A stretch of DNA of 64,000 bases from Burkholderia humptydooensis (GTDB taxonomy: Bacteria > Pseudomonadota > Gammaproteobacteria > Burkholderiales > Burkholderiaceae): positions 3,100,001 through 3,164,000 of the forward strand of contig NZ_CP013380.1 in the NCBI RefSeq assembly GCF_001513745.1, given 5' to 3'. The translations under genes were made by a program, and so were the position numbers. The notes below the pieces were generated by a model that was given only the letters and a program-made list of their open reading frames with translations, did not search any database and was not told the DNA's origin. Each line of letters begins with the position of its first letter. The first letter of the stretch is position 1. Shown in pieces: positions 51,048 to 60,481 of the stretch.

Positions 51048-52082
51048 ATGGAGTTACGGCAGAAATCCGTTTCCGCCCGCATCCACCGCGGGCTGTTCGA
51101 CGCAGCCCGCGCGAACGGCTTCGACACGGCCCGCGTCGCCGATCTGCTCGGGCTCGCCGAAGCCGATCTCGACGAGCCGCACCGCCGCGTGCCGGGCGAC
51201 CGGCACGTCGCGGCGATGCGGCTCGCGAGCGGCTGGATGCACGGCTGGCTGCGGCCGCCGCCCGATATCGTCCAGTGGCTCACGCCGTTTCCGGAATTCG
51301 CGGGCGTCGTCTGCAATGCCGCAACGCTGCGCGACGCGCTGCGGCAATACGCGGCGTATCGCCCGCTCGTCGGCGACGTCGACTGGCTGCTGCCCGCCGA
51401 GACCCGTGACGCGATCGCATTCGAATACGTGATCGAAGGCGACGGGCGGCGCGCGATCTGCGCGTTCGCGAACCTGGCGATCCTCGCGGCGCTCGCGCGG
51501 CTCTACGATCCCGCCGCGCAGATGCGCGAGCCCGAATTCACGGGCGGCGCGTTCGCGCCCGCTTCCGCGCTCGCCGGCATGCTGCTCGCGCGCCCCGCGT
51601 TCGACGCGCCGCGCAACCGGATCGTGATCGCGTCGACGCGGCTCGACGCGCCGTTCGAGCGCTTCAACGGCGCGCTCGCCGCGATCCAGCGCCACGCGGC
51701 CGACGACGCGCGCGAACGGCTGCGCGCGCGAGTGTCGTTCGGCGCGGCGGTCGAGCGCTGCCTGCGCGACTGGCTGCGCGCGACGGGCGACGGCGACGCG
51801 CCGCCTGAGCGGCTGCTCGGGCACGTGTGCGAGCGCTTCGCGATCTCGCGCTGGACGCTGCGCCGGCGCCTGCATCACGAGGCGCTGACGTTCCACGCGC
51901 TCGTCACGCGCGCGCGTATCGGGGAGGCGGAGCGGCTGCTGCTGCACACGCGGCTGCCGATCGGCGAAATAGGCGCGCGGGTCGGCTTCGGCTCGACGAG
52001 CGCGTTCAGCCGCTTCTTCGCGCGCGAGCATGGCGCGGCGCCGAGCCGCTATCGCGAAGACCGCCGCGACAAATGGCATTGA
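51048..52082 (+). CDS. AraC-family transcriptional regulator
   Basis: A protein of 344 aa starting MELRQKSVSARIHRGLFDAA, with GGAGAGAG before the ATG at 51048 (51036 is an alternative start). The N-terminal arabinose-binding-type (DUF4066/AraC_binding_2-like) segment spans about 1-240; the C-terminal AraC DNA-binding domain has the two helix-turn-helix pieces (CERFAISRWTLRRRLHHEAL and IGEIGARVGFGSTSAFSRFF). The 144-base divergent region with the GH3 gene makes that gene a likely target. Local control by the sugar product is inference. Confidence 0.85.
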   Translation: MELRQKSVSARIHRGLFDAARANGFDTARVADLLGLAEADLDEPHRRVPGDRHVAAMRLASGWMHGWLRPPPDIVQWLTPFPEFAGVVCNAATLRDALRQYAAYRPLVGDVDWLLPAETRDAIAFEYVIEGDGRRAICAFANLAILAALARLYDPAAQMREPEFTGGAFAPASALAGMLLARPAFDAPRNRIVIASTRLDAPFERFNGALAAIQRHAADDARERLRARVSFGAAVERCLRDWLRATGDGDAPPERLLGHVCERFAISRWTLRRRLHHEALTFHALVTRARIGEAERLLLHTRLPIGEIGARVGFGSTSAFSRFFAREHGAAPSRYREDRRDKWH

Positions 52083-52131
52083 GCCGCGCAATTTCTGCGA
52101 CACTGGCGGCTTCGCGTCACGCCGCCCTTAC

Positions 52132-52746
52132 ATGTCCTGGTATCTGTATCTGATCGAATGCGCGGACGGCAGCGTCTACACCGGCATCACGACCGACGTC
52201 GCCGCCCGCTTCGACAAGCACGCGCAAGGCGTGGGCGCGCGCTACACGCGCGCGCGCAAGCCGCGGGCGGTGCTCGCGTCGTTCGAGCTCGCCGATCGCT
52301 CGAGCGCGTCGCGCGCCGAATATTGGGTGAAGCGGCTCACCGCCGCGCAAAAGCGCGAGCTGGCGGCGGGCGCGCGCACGCTCGAGTCGGTGCTGCCGGT
52401 AGTGGCGGCGGTCGCGCCGGGCGACGCCGACGATGATCGCGGCGCGGCTGCGGCGGCGACGACGGACGTGGAGGCGCATGACGCCGCGGGGCGCATGACG
52501 CTCGTCGACGCGAATCGAGCGGCGGGCATGTTGGATACGCCGGGTATGGCGACGCCGCGGTCTCGCCGCGATGCCGCCCGGGCCTCGCCCGAGACGCCCG
52601 ATGCAGGCGCGCCGGCCGACACGCGTGATACGACGGAGCCAACGAAGCCTTCGGGCGCTTCCCACGGAGCAAAATCCATTCGCGCGACCGCATCCGCCGC
52701 GCCGCCGAGGCGCGCGCGCGCAAAACAAAACCGCGCGGCCTCGTGA
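52132..52746 (+). CDS. GIY-YIG nuclease-domain protein with low-complexity tail
   Basis: A 204-aa protein. Residues 2-80 form a single GIY-YIG domain of the UvrC/YhbQ type: SWYLYLIECADGSVYTGITTDVAARF, with the Tyr pair, Arg and later LTAAQKRELA region. The remaining 120 or so residues are Ala/Asp/Arg/Thr-rich and probably disordered, unlike the short YhbQ proteins of about 100 aa. Function in DNA maintenance is assumed from the family. A short unlinked gene. Confidence 0.82.
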   Translation: MSWYLYLIECADGSVYTGITTDVAARFDKHAQGVGARYTRARKPRAVLASFELADRSSASRAEYWVKRLTAAQKRELAAGARTLESVLPVVAAVAPGDADDDRGAAAAATTDVEAHDAAGRMTLVDANRAAGMLDTPGMATPRSRRDAARASPETPDAGAPADTRDTTEPTKPSGASHGAKSIRATASAAPPRRARAKQNRAAS

Positions 52747-52803
52747 CGAGACACGCGCGGTTCCGCGTAACCGATGGGCGCCGCAGCGGGCGCACCCGGC
52801 TGC

Positions 52804-53331
52804 TTACTTCTTGAAGTTCGCGATGCCGTCGGTGATTTCCTTGTGCGCAGCGTCGATGCCGTCCCAGCCCTCGACCTTCACCCACTTGCCCTTCTCGAGC
52901 GCCTTGTACTGCTCGAAGAAGTGCTTGATCTGATCCTTCAGGTACGCGGGCACGTCGTCGATCGACTTGATGTTCGCCGTCATCGGGCAGACCTTGTCGT
53001 GCGGCACCGCGACGAGCTTCGCGTCGACGCCCGATTCGTCGGTCATCTTCAGCATGCCGAGCGCGCGCGCGCGAACGACCGAGCCCGCGAGCAGCGGAAA
53101 CGGCGTGATGACGAGCACGTCGACGGGGTCCCCGTCGCCCGACAGCGTCTGCGGAATGAAGCCGTAGTTCACCGGGTAGCGCATGCCGGTGCCGATGAAG
53201 CGGTCGACGACGAGGAGGCCGAGTTCCTTGTCGGCTTCGTACTTGACCGGCTCGCTTTGCGCCGGGATCTCGATGATCACGTTGAAGTCTTGCGGCAGAT
53301 CCTTGCCGGCCGGAACATTGCTGAAGCTCAT
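52804..53331 (-). CDS. ppa: inorganic pyrophosphatase
   Basis: A 175-aa family-I soluble pyrophosphatase, full length. Conserved metal/substrate residues appear in [43 protein letters not shown] (D cluster) and [15 protein letters not shown]. It hydrolyses pyrophosphate to phosphate and drives biosynthesis. Sits between the GIY-YIG gene and the divergent aldehyde dehydrogenase. Confidence 0.96.
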   Translation of the reverse strand: MSFSNVPAGKDLPQDFNVIIEIPAQSEPVKYEADKELGLLVVDRFIGTGMRYPVNYGFIPQTLSGDGDPVDVLVITPFPLLAGSVVRARALGMLKMTDESGVDAKLVAVPHDKVCPMTANIKSIDDVPAYLKDQIKHFFEQYKALEKGKWVKVEGWDGIDAAHKEITDGIANFKK

Positions 53332-53491
53332 GAGCGTTCTCTGAAGTTCGGATGGGAATCGGGACGGATGGCGGCCTTGCGGGCGCCTCCGATGGAAAGC
53401 GCATTATAGCCAATCGCCCGATGGCGCTTGCGCCGCGTTCGGCCGATAATCGGGCGACGATCAGACAACGCGCGAACGGCCGGGAGCGGGC

Positions 53492-54931
53492 ATGGAAGAA
53501 GCGAAGCACTTCATCGCGGGCGCATGGGCGGCGCCCGCGGGCGGCGAGACGATCGCCGTGATCGATCCGTCCGACGGCGAGCCGTTCGCGCGGCTCGCGC
53601 GCGGCACCGCGCCCGACGTCGACGCGGCCGTGCGCGCGGCCCGCGCGGCGTTCGACGGCCCGTGGGGCTCGGTCGGCGCGGCCGAGCGCGGGCGCGTGCT
53701 GTACCGGCTGTCGATGCTCGTCGCCGCGTGCCGCGAGGAGCTCGCGCTCATCGAGTCGCGCGACACCGGCAAGCCGCTCGCGCAGGCGCGCGCGGACGCC
53801 GACGCGCTCGCCCGCTACTTCGAGTTCTACGCGGGCGCGGCGGACAAGCTGCACGGGCAAACGCTGCCGTACCGCGACGGCTACACGGTGCTCACGCTGC
53901 GCGAGCCGCACGGCGTGACAGGCCACATCGTGCCGTGGAACTACCCGATGCAGATCCTCGGGCGCAGCGTCGGCGCGGCGCTCGCCGCGGGCAACGCGTG
54001 CGTCGTCAAGCCATCGGAGGACGCGTGCCTGTCGATCCTGCGCGTCGCGACGCTCGCCGCCGAAGCCGGGCTTCCCGCAGGCACGCTCAACGTCGTGACG
54101 GGCTACGGCCACGAGGCGGGCGCGGCGCTCGCGCGGCATCCGGGCGTCGACCACGTATCGTTCACCGGCTCGCCCGACACGGGCCGCCTCGTCGCGCAGA
54201 TGGCGGCCGAGCACCACGCGAGCGCTACGCTCGAGCTCGGCGGCAAGTCGCCGCAGATCGTGTTCGCCGACGCGGACCTCGACGCCGCGCTGCCCGTGCT
54301 CGTGTCGGCGATCGTCCAGAACGCCGGCCAGACCTGCTCGGCCGGCAGCCGCGTGCTGATCGACAAGGCGGTCTACGAGCCGCTCGTCGAGCGGCTCGCA
54401 ACCGCGTTCAACGGGCTGAAGGTCGGCCCCGGCCACGCCGATCTCGATTGCGGGCCGCTCATCAACGCGAAGCAGCAGCAACGCGTGTGGGACTTCCTGT
54501 CCGACGCGCAGCACGACGGCATCCCGATGGCCGCGCATGGCGAGGTCGTGCCGGACGCGCCCGAAACGGGCTTCTACCAGGCGCCCGCGCTGCTGCGCGA
54601 CGTGCCGCACACGCACCGGCTCGCGCAGGAGGAGGTGTTCGGCCCGGTGCTCGCCGCGATGAAGTTCGCCGACGAGGACGAAGCGCTCGCGCTCGCGAAC
54701 GGCACGCCTTACGGGCTCGTCGCCGGCATATGGACGCGCGACGGCGCGCGGCAGATGCGGCTCGCGCGCAAGCTGCGTGCGGGGCAGGTGTTCGTCAACA
54801 ACTACGGCGCGGGCGGCGGCGTCGAGCTGCCGTTCGGCGGCACCGGCCGCTCCGGCTACGGCCGCGAGAAGGGTTTCGAGGCGCTGTACGGCTTCACCGT
54901 GCTCAAGACGATCGCGCTCAGACACGGCTGA
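53492..54931 (+). CDS. NAD(P)-dependent aldehyde dehydrogenase
   Basis: A 479-aa aldehyde dehydrogenase, starting MEEAKHFIAGAWAAPAGGET. The Rossmann region is present (VVKPSEDACLSI, FTGSPDTGRLVA). Catalytic E248 lies in LELGGKSPQ and the nucleophile C282 in NAGQTCSAGSR. Normal length. It is followed by an SDR and an MFS gene with short gaps, so the three probably form one catabolic operon, perhaps for a sugar or sugar-acid substrate; this is inference. Confidence 0.92.
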   Translation: MEEAKHFIAGAWAAPAGGETIAVIDPSDGEPFARLARGTAPDVDAAVRAARAAFDGPWGSVGAAERGRVLYRLSMLVAACREELALIESRDTGKPLAQARADADALARYFEFYAGAADKLHGQTLPYRDGYTVLTLREPHGVTGHIVPWNYPMQILGRSVGAALAAGNACVVKPSEDACLSILRVATLAAEAGLPAGTLNVVTGYGHEAGAALARHPGVDHVSFTGSPDTGRLVAQMAAEHHASATLELGGKSPQIVFADADLDAALPVLVSAIVQNAGQTCSAGSRVLIDKAVYEPLVERLATAFNGLKVGPGHADLDCGPLINAKQQQRVWDFLSDAQHDGIPMAAHGEVVPDAPETGFYQAPALLRDVPHTHRLAQEEVFGPVLAAMKFADEDEALALANGTPYGLVAGIWTRDGARQMRLARKLRAGQVFVNNYGAGGGVELPFGGTGRSGYGREKGFEALYGFTVLKTIALRHG

Positions 54932-55007
54932 GCCGGGCGGCGGCGCGCATGCGTGCCGCAGCGGCGTTCCGGCATTCGCATTCACAACAAGACTCAGGAG
55001 ACAACCA

Positions 55008-55766
55008 ATGCGGCTCAGCGGCAAGACGGCCGTCGTCACGGGCGCAGGCTCGGGCTTCGGCGAAGGCATTGCAAGAACGTTCGCGCGCGAAGGCGCGTGC
55101 GTCGTCGTCAACGATCTGAACGCGGCGGCGGCCGAGCGCGTCGCGAGCGAAATCGCGCTCTCGGGCGGCCGCGCGCTCGCCGTCGCGGGCGACGTGTCGC
55201 GCGGCGAAGACTGGCATGCGCTGCGCGGCGCCGCGCTCGACGCGTTCGGCAGCGTGCAGGTCGTCGTCAACAACGCCGGCACCACGCACCGCAACAAGCC
55301 GGTGCTCGACATCACCGAAGCCGAATACGACCGCGTGTACGCGGTCAACATGAAGAGCCTCTTCTGGAGCGTGCAGACGTTCGTCCCGTATTTCCGCGGC
55401 GCGGGCGGCGGCGCGTTCGTCAACATCGCGTCGACGGCGGGCGTGCGGCCGCGCCCCGGCCTCGTCTGGTACAACAGCACGAAGGGCGCGATGATCACCG
55501 CGAGCAAGACGCTCGCCGTCGAGCTCGGAGCCGACCGGATCCGCGTGAACTGCGTGAACCCGGTGCTCGGCGAGACCGGCCTCACGAGCGAATTCATGGG
55601 CGTGCCCGACACGCCGGAGAACCGCGCGCGCTTCGTCGCGACGATCCCGCTCGGCCGGCTGTCGACGCCGCAGGACATCGCGAACGCGGCGCTCTATCTC
55701 GCGTCCGACGAAGCCGCGTTCGTCACCGGCGTGTGCGTCGAAGTCGACGGCGGCCGCTGCGTCTGA
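55008..55766 (+). CDS. short-chain dehydrogenase/reductase
   Basis: A 252-aa classical SDR starting MRLSGKTAVVTGAGSGFGEG. The coenzyme motif TGAGSGFGEG and NNAG (VVVNNAGTTHRNK) are present, as is the catalytic Y155-xxx-K159 (WYNSTKGAM). The region GVCVEVDGGRCV is the usual C-terminus. Second gene of the ALDH-SDR-MFS group. NAD(H) or NADP(H) preference is not obvious (Asp after the second strand, VVNDLN, suggests NAD). Confidence 0.93.
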   Translation: MRLSGKTAVVTGAGSGFGEGIARTFAREGACVVVNDLNAAAAERVASEIALSGGRALAVAGDVSRGEDWHALRGAALDAFGSVQVVVNNAGTTHRNKPVLDITEAEYDRVYAVNMKSLFWSVQTFVPYFRGAGGGAFVNIASTAGVRPRPGLVWYNSTKGAMITASKTLAVELGADRIRVNCVNPVLGETGLTSEFMGVPDTPENRARFVATIPLGRLSTPQDIANAALYLASDEAAFVTGVCVEVDGGRCV

Positions 55767-55827
55767 ACGCCGCGCGCCGGCCAACCGTACAGCCAAACAA
55801 CCGGACGACACACAAGAGGAGACGATC

Positions 55828-57135
55828 ATGGCCAGCACCATGCCGGCGACCACGCCGAACGCGCCGCCCGCCTTCGAGGCGGCCACCTATCGCAAGGTTT
55901 CGTGGCGGCTCGCGCCGCTGTTGCTGCTCTGCTATGTGGTCGCGTATCTCGACCGCGTCAACGTCGGCTTTGCGAAGCTGCAGATGGCGGCCGACCTGCA
56001 CCTGTCCGACGCGGTCTACGGCCTCGGCGCCGGGATCTTCTTCGTCGGCTATTTTCTGTTCGAAGTGCCGAGCAACGTGATCCTGCACAAGGTGGGCGCA
56101 CGCATATGGATCGCGCGGATCATGGTCACGTGGGGCATCATCTCGGCGCTGACGATGTTCGTGTCGACGCCTGCGATGTTCTACACGATGCGCTTTCTGC
56201 TCGGCGTCGCGGAAGCCGGCTTCTTCCCCGGCGTGATCCTCTACCTGACCTACTGGTATCCGGCGCACCGCCGCGGCCGCATGACGACGCTCTTCATGAC
56301 GGCCGTCGCGCTGTCGGGCGTCGTCGGCGGGCCGATCTCCGGCTACATCCTGAAGACGTTCGACGGCGCGAACGGCTGGCACGGCTGGCAGTGGCTGTTC
56401 CTGCTCGAAGGCGTGCCGTCGGTGCTCGTCGGCATCCTGCTGCTGTTCGCGCTCGACGACCGGATCGCGAAGGCGAAATGGCTCGACGACGACGAAAAGG
56501 CGCTGCTGTCGCGCAACATCGCCGCCGAAGAGGCGCGCAAGGAGGACCTGCCGCTTTCCGTCGTGTTCACGAGCCCGCGCGTCTGGCTGATGGGCCTCAT
56601 CTACTTCTCGTTCGTGATGGGGCTCTACGGCGTCGGCTTCTGGCTGCCGACGATCATCAAATCGACGGGCGTGACCGACGCGTTCGCGATCGGCCTTTTG
56701 TCCGCCGTGCCGTACGCGGCGGCCGTCGTCGCGATGCTCGCGATCGCGCACAGCGCGGACCGCCGCCGCGAGCGGCGCTGGCACCTCGCGATTCCCGCGG
56801 CGGCGGGCGCGCTCGGGCTCGTGCTGTCGGTCGCCTGGGCGCACGACACGGCGCTCGCGATGCTCGGCCTGACGCTCGGGACGATGGGCATCCTGACGAC
56901 GCTGCCGCTCTTCTGGAGCCTGCCGACCGCGTTCCTCGGCGGCACGGCCGCCGCCGCGGGCATCGCGATCATCAATTCGGTCGGCAACCTCGCGGGCTTC
57001 CTGAGCCCCTACCTCGTCGGCTGGCTCAGGCAGGCGACCGCGTCGAACGACGCGGGAATGTACATGCTCGCCGGGTTCCTCGTGCTGGGCGGTCTGCTTA
57101 CGCTGTCGGTGCCTAAATCGCTCGTCGACGTCTGA
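55828..57135 (+). CDS. MFS transporter, anion:cation symporter (ACS) type
   Basis: A 435-aa transporter with about twelve TM segments. YVVAYLDRVNVGFAKLQMAA and RFLLGVAEAGFFPGVILYLT are characteristic of the ACS family, which carries organic anions such as sugar acids, phthalate or tartrate. Third gene of the ALDH-SDR-MFS group, 61 bases after the SDR. The likely job is uptake of the acid or polyol catabolised by the first two genes. Confidence 0.9.
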   Translation: MASTMPATTPNAPPAFEAATYRKVSWRLAPLLLLCYVVAYLDRVNVGFAKLQMAADLHLSDAVYGLGAGIFFVGYFLFEVPSNVILHKVGARIWIARIMVTWGIISALTMFVSTPAMFYTMRFLLGVAEAGFFPGVILYLTYWYPAHRRGRMTTLFMTAVALSGVVGGPISGYILKTFDGANGWHGWQWLFLLEGVPSVLVGILLLFALDDRIAKAKWLDDDEKALLSRNIAAEEARKEDLPLSVVFTSPRVWLMGLIYFSFVMGLYGVGFWLPTIIKSTGVTDAFAIGLLSAVPYAAAVVAMLAIAHSADRRRERRWHLAIPAAAGALGLVLSVAWAHDTALAMLGLTLGTMGILTTLPLFWSLPTAFLGGTAAAAGIAIINSVGNLAGFLSPYLVGWLRQATASNDAGMYMLAGFLVLGGLLTLSVPKSLVDV

Positions 57136-57199
57136 TTCGACGCTCGATCCTCGGTATTCGATGCGCGATGCACGTTGCGCATCGCGGCGCCTCAACGAA

Positions 57200-57224
57200 A
57201 ACGGCAGCCATCGAGGCTGCCGTT
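57200..57224 (-). terminator. terminator hairpin of the hemC-hemDX-hemY operon
   Basis: AACGGCAGCC pairs with GGCTGCCGTT around a five-base loop. Read on the minus strand it is followed by TTCG after the final TT, giving a short T run. It lies 71 bases past the hemY stop. It could also serve the convergent MFS transcript. Confidence 0.65.
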
Positions 57225-57294
57225 CTCGGGTTCCACCGTTCTGCCGTTCGGCGTCGGGCGCGCCGGAAAGCGCCCGCCGCCCGAGCGCTCAGAC

Positions 57295-58485
57295 TCAGAC
57301 GACCGTGATTGCAAGCGCGCTTTCGCGATAGTGCTGCGCGGCCTTGTCGGTCTCGCCGAGGTGCTCGAACAGGCGCGCGAGCGCGCGATGCGCGCGAATC
57401 CTGAGCGGCTCGTCGTCGGCAAGCTTCAGCGCCGCTTCGAGGAACGATTGCGCCTTGCCCCACAGTTGCTGCTGCTGGCACAGGCGGCCAAGCGCGAACA
57501 GCAGGTCCGCGTCGTCCGGGCGCTCGCGACGCCAGCCCTCGGCCTTCTGGATCAGCGGCAGCGCGTCGGCGCCCGCCGTGTCCGGATAGCGGCGCAGCAG
57601 GCGCGCGTTCCAGTTGTGCGCGAGCGCGTCCTCGATGATCCGCCGCGCTTCCTGGCGGCGCTCGAGCGCGATCAGCAACTCGGCGGCGAGATCCGCGAGG
57701 CGCGGCGATTGCCGCTCGGCGGCCGACAGCGTCTGCCACACTTCGAGGAGCGCGTCGGCGTCGTGCCGGCGGTCGCGCAGCAGATGCTCGGCCGCCTGCT
57801 GGCGCAGACGCACGGCCGCGGCCGGATGCAGCGCCTCGCGCTTCTCGAGCGCCTTCGCGATCTTCAGCACCTCGACCCAGTTCTTGTTCTGCTGCTGCGC
57901 GCGCAGCGCGATCTGCTGCGCGTGGATGCGCTTGCCGCCCGACGCCTGCATCTCGGCGAGCGCGGCGAGCGCGCCCTCGGCGTCGCGGCCGTCCGCGCGC
58001 ATGTCGGCCGTCGCGAGCAGGCGCGCGTCCTGCCATTCCTGGCCGCTCACCTTCGCGAGCCATTCGTCGCGCCGCGCATACTCGTGCATCCGGTGCGTCG
58101 CGGCCGCGGCGATGAGGCTCGCCGCGCCCTGGTTCGAGCCGACCGCGAGCGCATCGCGCGCGGCCTTCTCCGCACGCGAGAAGCGGCCCGCGTAGAGGTT
58201 CGCGAGAGCGTCGCGCAGCGAAGCCTGCGCGCGCTCGTTGCGCATCCGCGCGCGATACGCGGCCACGCGCTGCGGCATCCGCCACAGGTTGCGCACGATC
58301 CGCATCAGCGCGTACAGCACGATGAACGCGACGATGATCGCGAGCACGAAGAAGTTCAGCGACACGTCGATGCGATACGGCGGATAGACGATCAGCACCT
58401 GGCCGGCATCGAAGCGCCCGACCGTCGCGAGCGCCGCGGCGATCGCGAACAGCACGGCGAGCCAAATGATTCCACGCAGCGTCAT
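57295..58485 (-). CDS. hemY: HemY-like membrane protein of heme biosynthesis
   Basis: A 396-aa protein starting MTLRGIIWLAVLFAIAAALA. The N-terminus has two hydrophobic segments (positions 5-22 and 40-60); the rest is a TPR-rich soluble part (ALEKREALHPAAAVRLRQQA; LFALGRLCQQQQLWGKAQSF). This is the gammaproteobacterial/betaproteobacterial HemY, not the coproporphyrinogen oxidase of the same name; its biochemical role is unclear. It starts four bases after hemDX and is last in the operon. Confidence 0.92.
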   Translation of the reverse strand: MTLRGIIWLAVLFAIAAALATVGRFDAGQVLIVYPPYRIDVSLNFFVLAIIVAFIVLYALMRIVRNLWRMPQRVAAYRARMRNERAQASLRDALANLYAGRFSRAEKAARDALAVGSNQGAASLIAAAATHRMHEYARRDEWLAKVSGQEWQDARLLATADMRADGRDAEGALAALAEMQASGGKRIHAQQIALRAQQQNKNWVEVLKIAKALEKREALHPAAAVRLRQQAAEHLLRDRRHDADALLEVWQTLSAAERQSPRLADLAAELLIALERRQEARRIIEDALAHNWNARLLRRYPDTAGADALPLIQKAEGWRRERPDDADLLFALGRLCQQQQLWGKAQSFLEAALKLADDEPLRIRAHRALARLFEHLGETDKAAQHYRESALAITVV

Positions 58486-58489
58486 GGCG

Positions 58490-60481
58490 TCAACCCCGGC
58501 TCTTGAACTGTTGAACCGCGTTCAGGCTCGCGTTGAGGTTCGGCACCGCAACCGTCAGCGACGCGGCGTCGACCTGCTTGAGCAGATCCTGAACGATCCG
58601 GGTGTCCTTCGACGCACCGTCGAAGTAGCGCGCGACGGCCGCCTGCGCGGCATGCAGATCGGATTTCATCGCGCTGTCGTCGCGCGCGAGCAGCGAAAGC
58701 CGCGCGCTCAGAAGACGCAGCTTCACGTTCTCGCGCACGAAGTAGCCCTGTTCGGGCGACGCGAGCATCGCGTCAGCGTGATCGATGCGGCGCACTTCGA
58801 CGAGCGACTTCAGTTGCGCGCCGATGCCCGCCGAGAAGCCGCGCCACCACGCCTTCCAGCGCGGCTCGCCCGCCGCCGCGGCCGCGTGCTCGGCGCTCGC
58901 GGCAACCTCGGGCTTCGCCTGCGCGTGCGGCGCGAGCACTTCGCCCGCGAGCGGCAGCGTGTCGACCTTCGCGATCGCATCGTCGAGCTTGATCGCGAGC
59001 CCGGTGAGGTCCGCCGTCGGCGCGGCCTTCAGCCGTTCGATGTCCTGCGCGACGGCCTTGCGCACGACGACGGCCTGCGCGCTCTGCGACGCCGCGAGCC
59101 GCGAATCGGCGTTCTGCAGCGCGATCAGCGCGAGCTGCGTGTTGCCCGTCAGCAGGAGCTGCTGGCTCGCGCTCGACAGCATCTGGCCGACTTCCTCGAT
59201 CATCCACGCGTCGCGGTTGCGCGACAGATCCTGATATTGCTGCTGCAGCGCGGTCTGCGCGGTCTGCGCGTCGGCGAGCTTGCCTTCGAGCTGCGACAAC
59301 TGCGAATCCGCCTGACGCACGCTCGCGAGCGCCTGATCGGTCTTCGTGCGGATCTCGGCCGTCTGCGCGTCGAGCGCCTTCTGACGCTCGAGCGCGTGCT
59401 GGTCGAGGCGGTCGACCTTGCGGTTCAGCGCGTAGCCGCCGGCGCCCGCCGCGGCCGCGATCACGACGACCACGAACCACAGCGCCGCGCTCGAGCCGCT
59501 GCGCCGCTCTTTCGTTTCAAACGGCGTAAACGGTTGATTCGGCGGCGGAACAGGAGCCGCGGCCGGTTTGGAAGAGACGTCTTTGGTATCGTTGGTGTCT
59601 GTCATGCGAGAAGGCATCGGTGCGGCTGTCGCCGGTTGATCGGCCTGGTCGGCCTGGTCGGCCAACGTGCGAAATGCGCGGACGATACGCTCATCGCCCG
59701 CGCCGGACAGCGTAATCCTATCAAAACCGAGTGCGCGCGCGGTCTCGACGATCCTCGGATGCGGCGCGACGAACTGCGCGCGCTTGAGCGCATCGATCTC
59801 GGCCTCGTTCAAATGCTCGTGCGCGAGCTCCTGCAGATTGCGCACGCCTTCCGAGCTCGTCACGAGCCATGCGTGCGGCGCGCCCGACAGCAGCGCGTGC
59901 ACGCGCTCCCACGCACCGATCGAAGGTTCCGGGCTCACGCGCCGGTACGCGGCGACGAGCTCGACGTCGGCGCCCGCTTCGCGCAGGCGCTCGGCGAGCC
60001 ATTCGCGGCCGCCGTCGCCGCGCACGATCAGCGCGCGCTTGCCGGCGAGCGTCGCCTCGCCGTCGAACGCGCGGACGATCTCGGCGAAGAGGCTTTCGGA
60101 ATCGTAGTGCGGCTCGCCGCCGTCGTCGGGCGCGCGCGGCGCGATCACGCGATGCGCGCCCGGCGCGACCCCGTGCCGGGCGAGCGCGGCGACGCTGCCC
60201 GGCCCGACGACGCCGATCGGCAGCGAATGCGGCCAGATCGCGCCGAGCCGCGCGAGCGCGTGATCGATCGCGTTCGGCGACACGAACACGACGAGCGCAT
60301 ACGCGTCGAGCCGCGCGAACGCCTCGGCGAGCGGCGCGTCGTCCGCAAGCGGCGCGATGTCGATGAGCGGGAAGTCGAGCACGTCGATGCCCGCTGCGGC
60401 GAGTTGCGCCGCGAGCGCCGCCGACTGCCCGTCGGGGCGCGTGAGCACCGCGGTGAACGTCGTGCGCGGCGCGCCCGCCAT
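58490..60481 (-). CDS. hemD: fused uroporphyrinogen-III synthase (HemD) / HemX membrane protein
   Basis: A single frame of 663 codons. Residues 1-270 or so are HemD (TAVLTRPDGQSAALAAQLAA; VSPNAIDHALARLG; VTSSEGVRNLQELAHE), which closes and inverts ring D of hydroxymethylbilane. The next part, after a Ser/Pro-rich linker (SRMTDTNDTKDVSSK), has a TM helix (AALWFVVVVIAAAAGAGGYA) and a HemX-type coiled periplasmic domain to the end. HemD and HemX are separate in many bacteria; the fusion is expected in Burkholderia. The start overlaps the hemC stop by one base (TGATG). Confidence 0.93.
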   Translation of the reverse strand: MAGAPRTTFTAVLTRPDGQSAALAAQLAAAGIDVLDFPLIDIAPLADDAPLAEAFARLDAYALVVFVSPNAIDHALARLGAIWPHSLPIGVVGPGSVAALARHGVAPGAHRVIAPRAPDDGGEPHYDSESLFAEIVRAFDGEATLAGKRALIVRGDGGREWLAERLREAGADVELVAAYRRVSPEPSIGAWERVHALLSGAPHAWLVTSSEGVRNLQELAHEHLNEAEIDALKRAQFVAPHPRIVETARALGFDRITLSGAGDERIVRAFRTLADQADQADQPATAAPMPSRMTDTNDTKDVSSKPAAAPVPPPNQPFTPFETKERRSGSSAALWFVVVVIAAAAGAGGYALNRKVDRLDQHALERQKALDAQTAEIRTKTDQALASVRQADSQLSQLEGKLADAQTAQTALQQQYQDLSRNRDAWMIEEVGQMLSSASQQLLLTGNTQLALIALQNADSRLAASQSAQAVVVRKAVAQDIERLKAAPTADLTGLAIKLDDAIAKVDTLPLAGEVLAPHAQAKPEVAASAEHAAAAAGEPRWKAWWRGFSAGIGAQLKSLVEVRRIDHADAMLASPEQGYFVRENVKLRLLSARLSLLARDDSAMKSDLHAAQAAVARYFDGASKDTRIVQDLLKQVDAASLTVAVPNLNASLNAVQQFKSRG

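Noticed and set aside
53332..55678. Long minus-strand frame across the ALDH and SDR genes
   Set aside because: Antisense shadow with Arg-rich repetitive content; the plus-strand genes carry catalytic residues.
58490..60481. HemD-HemX joint as a frameshift error
   Set aside because: One continuous frame with a linker between two domains, and the fusion is known in Burkholderia, so it is a natural fusion.
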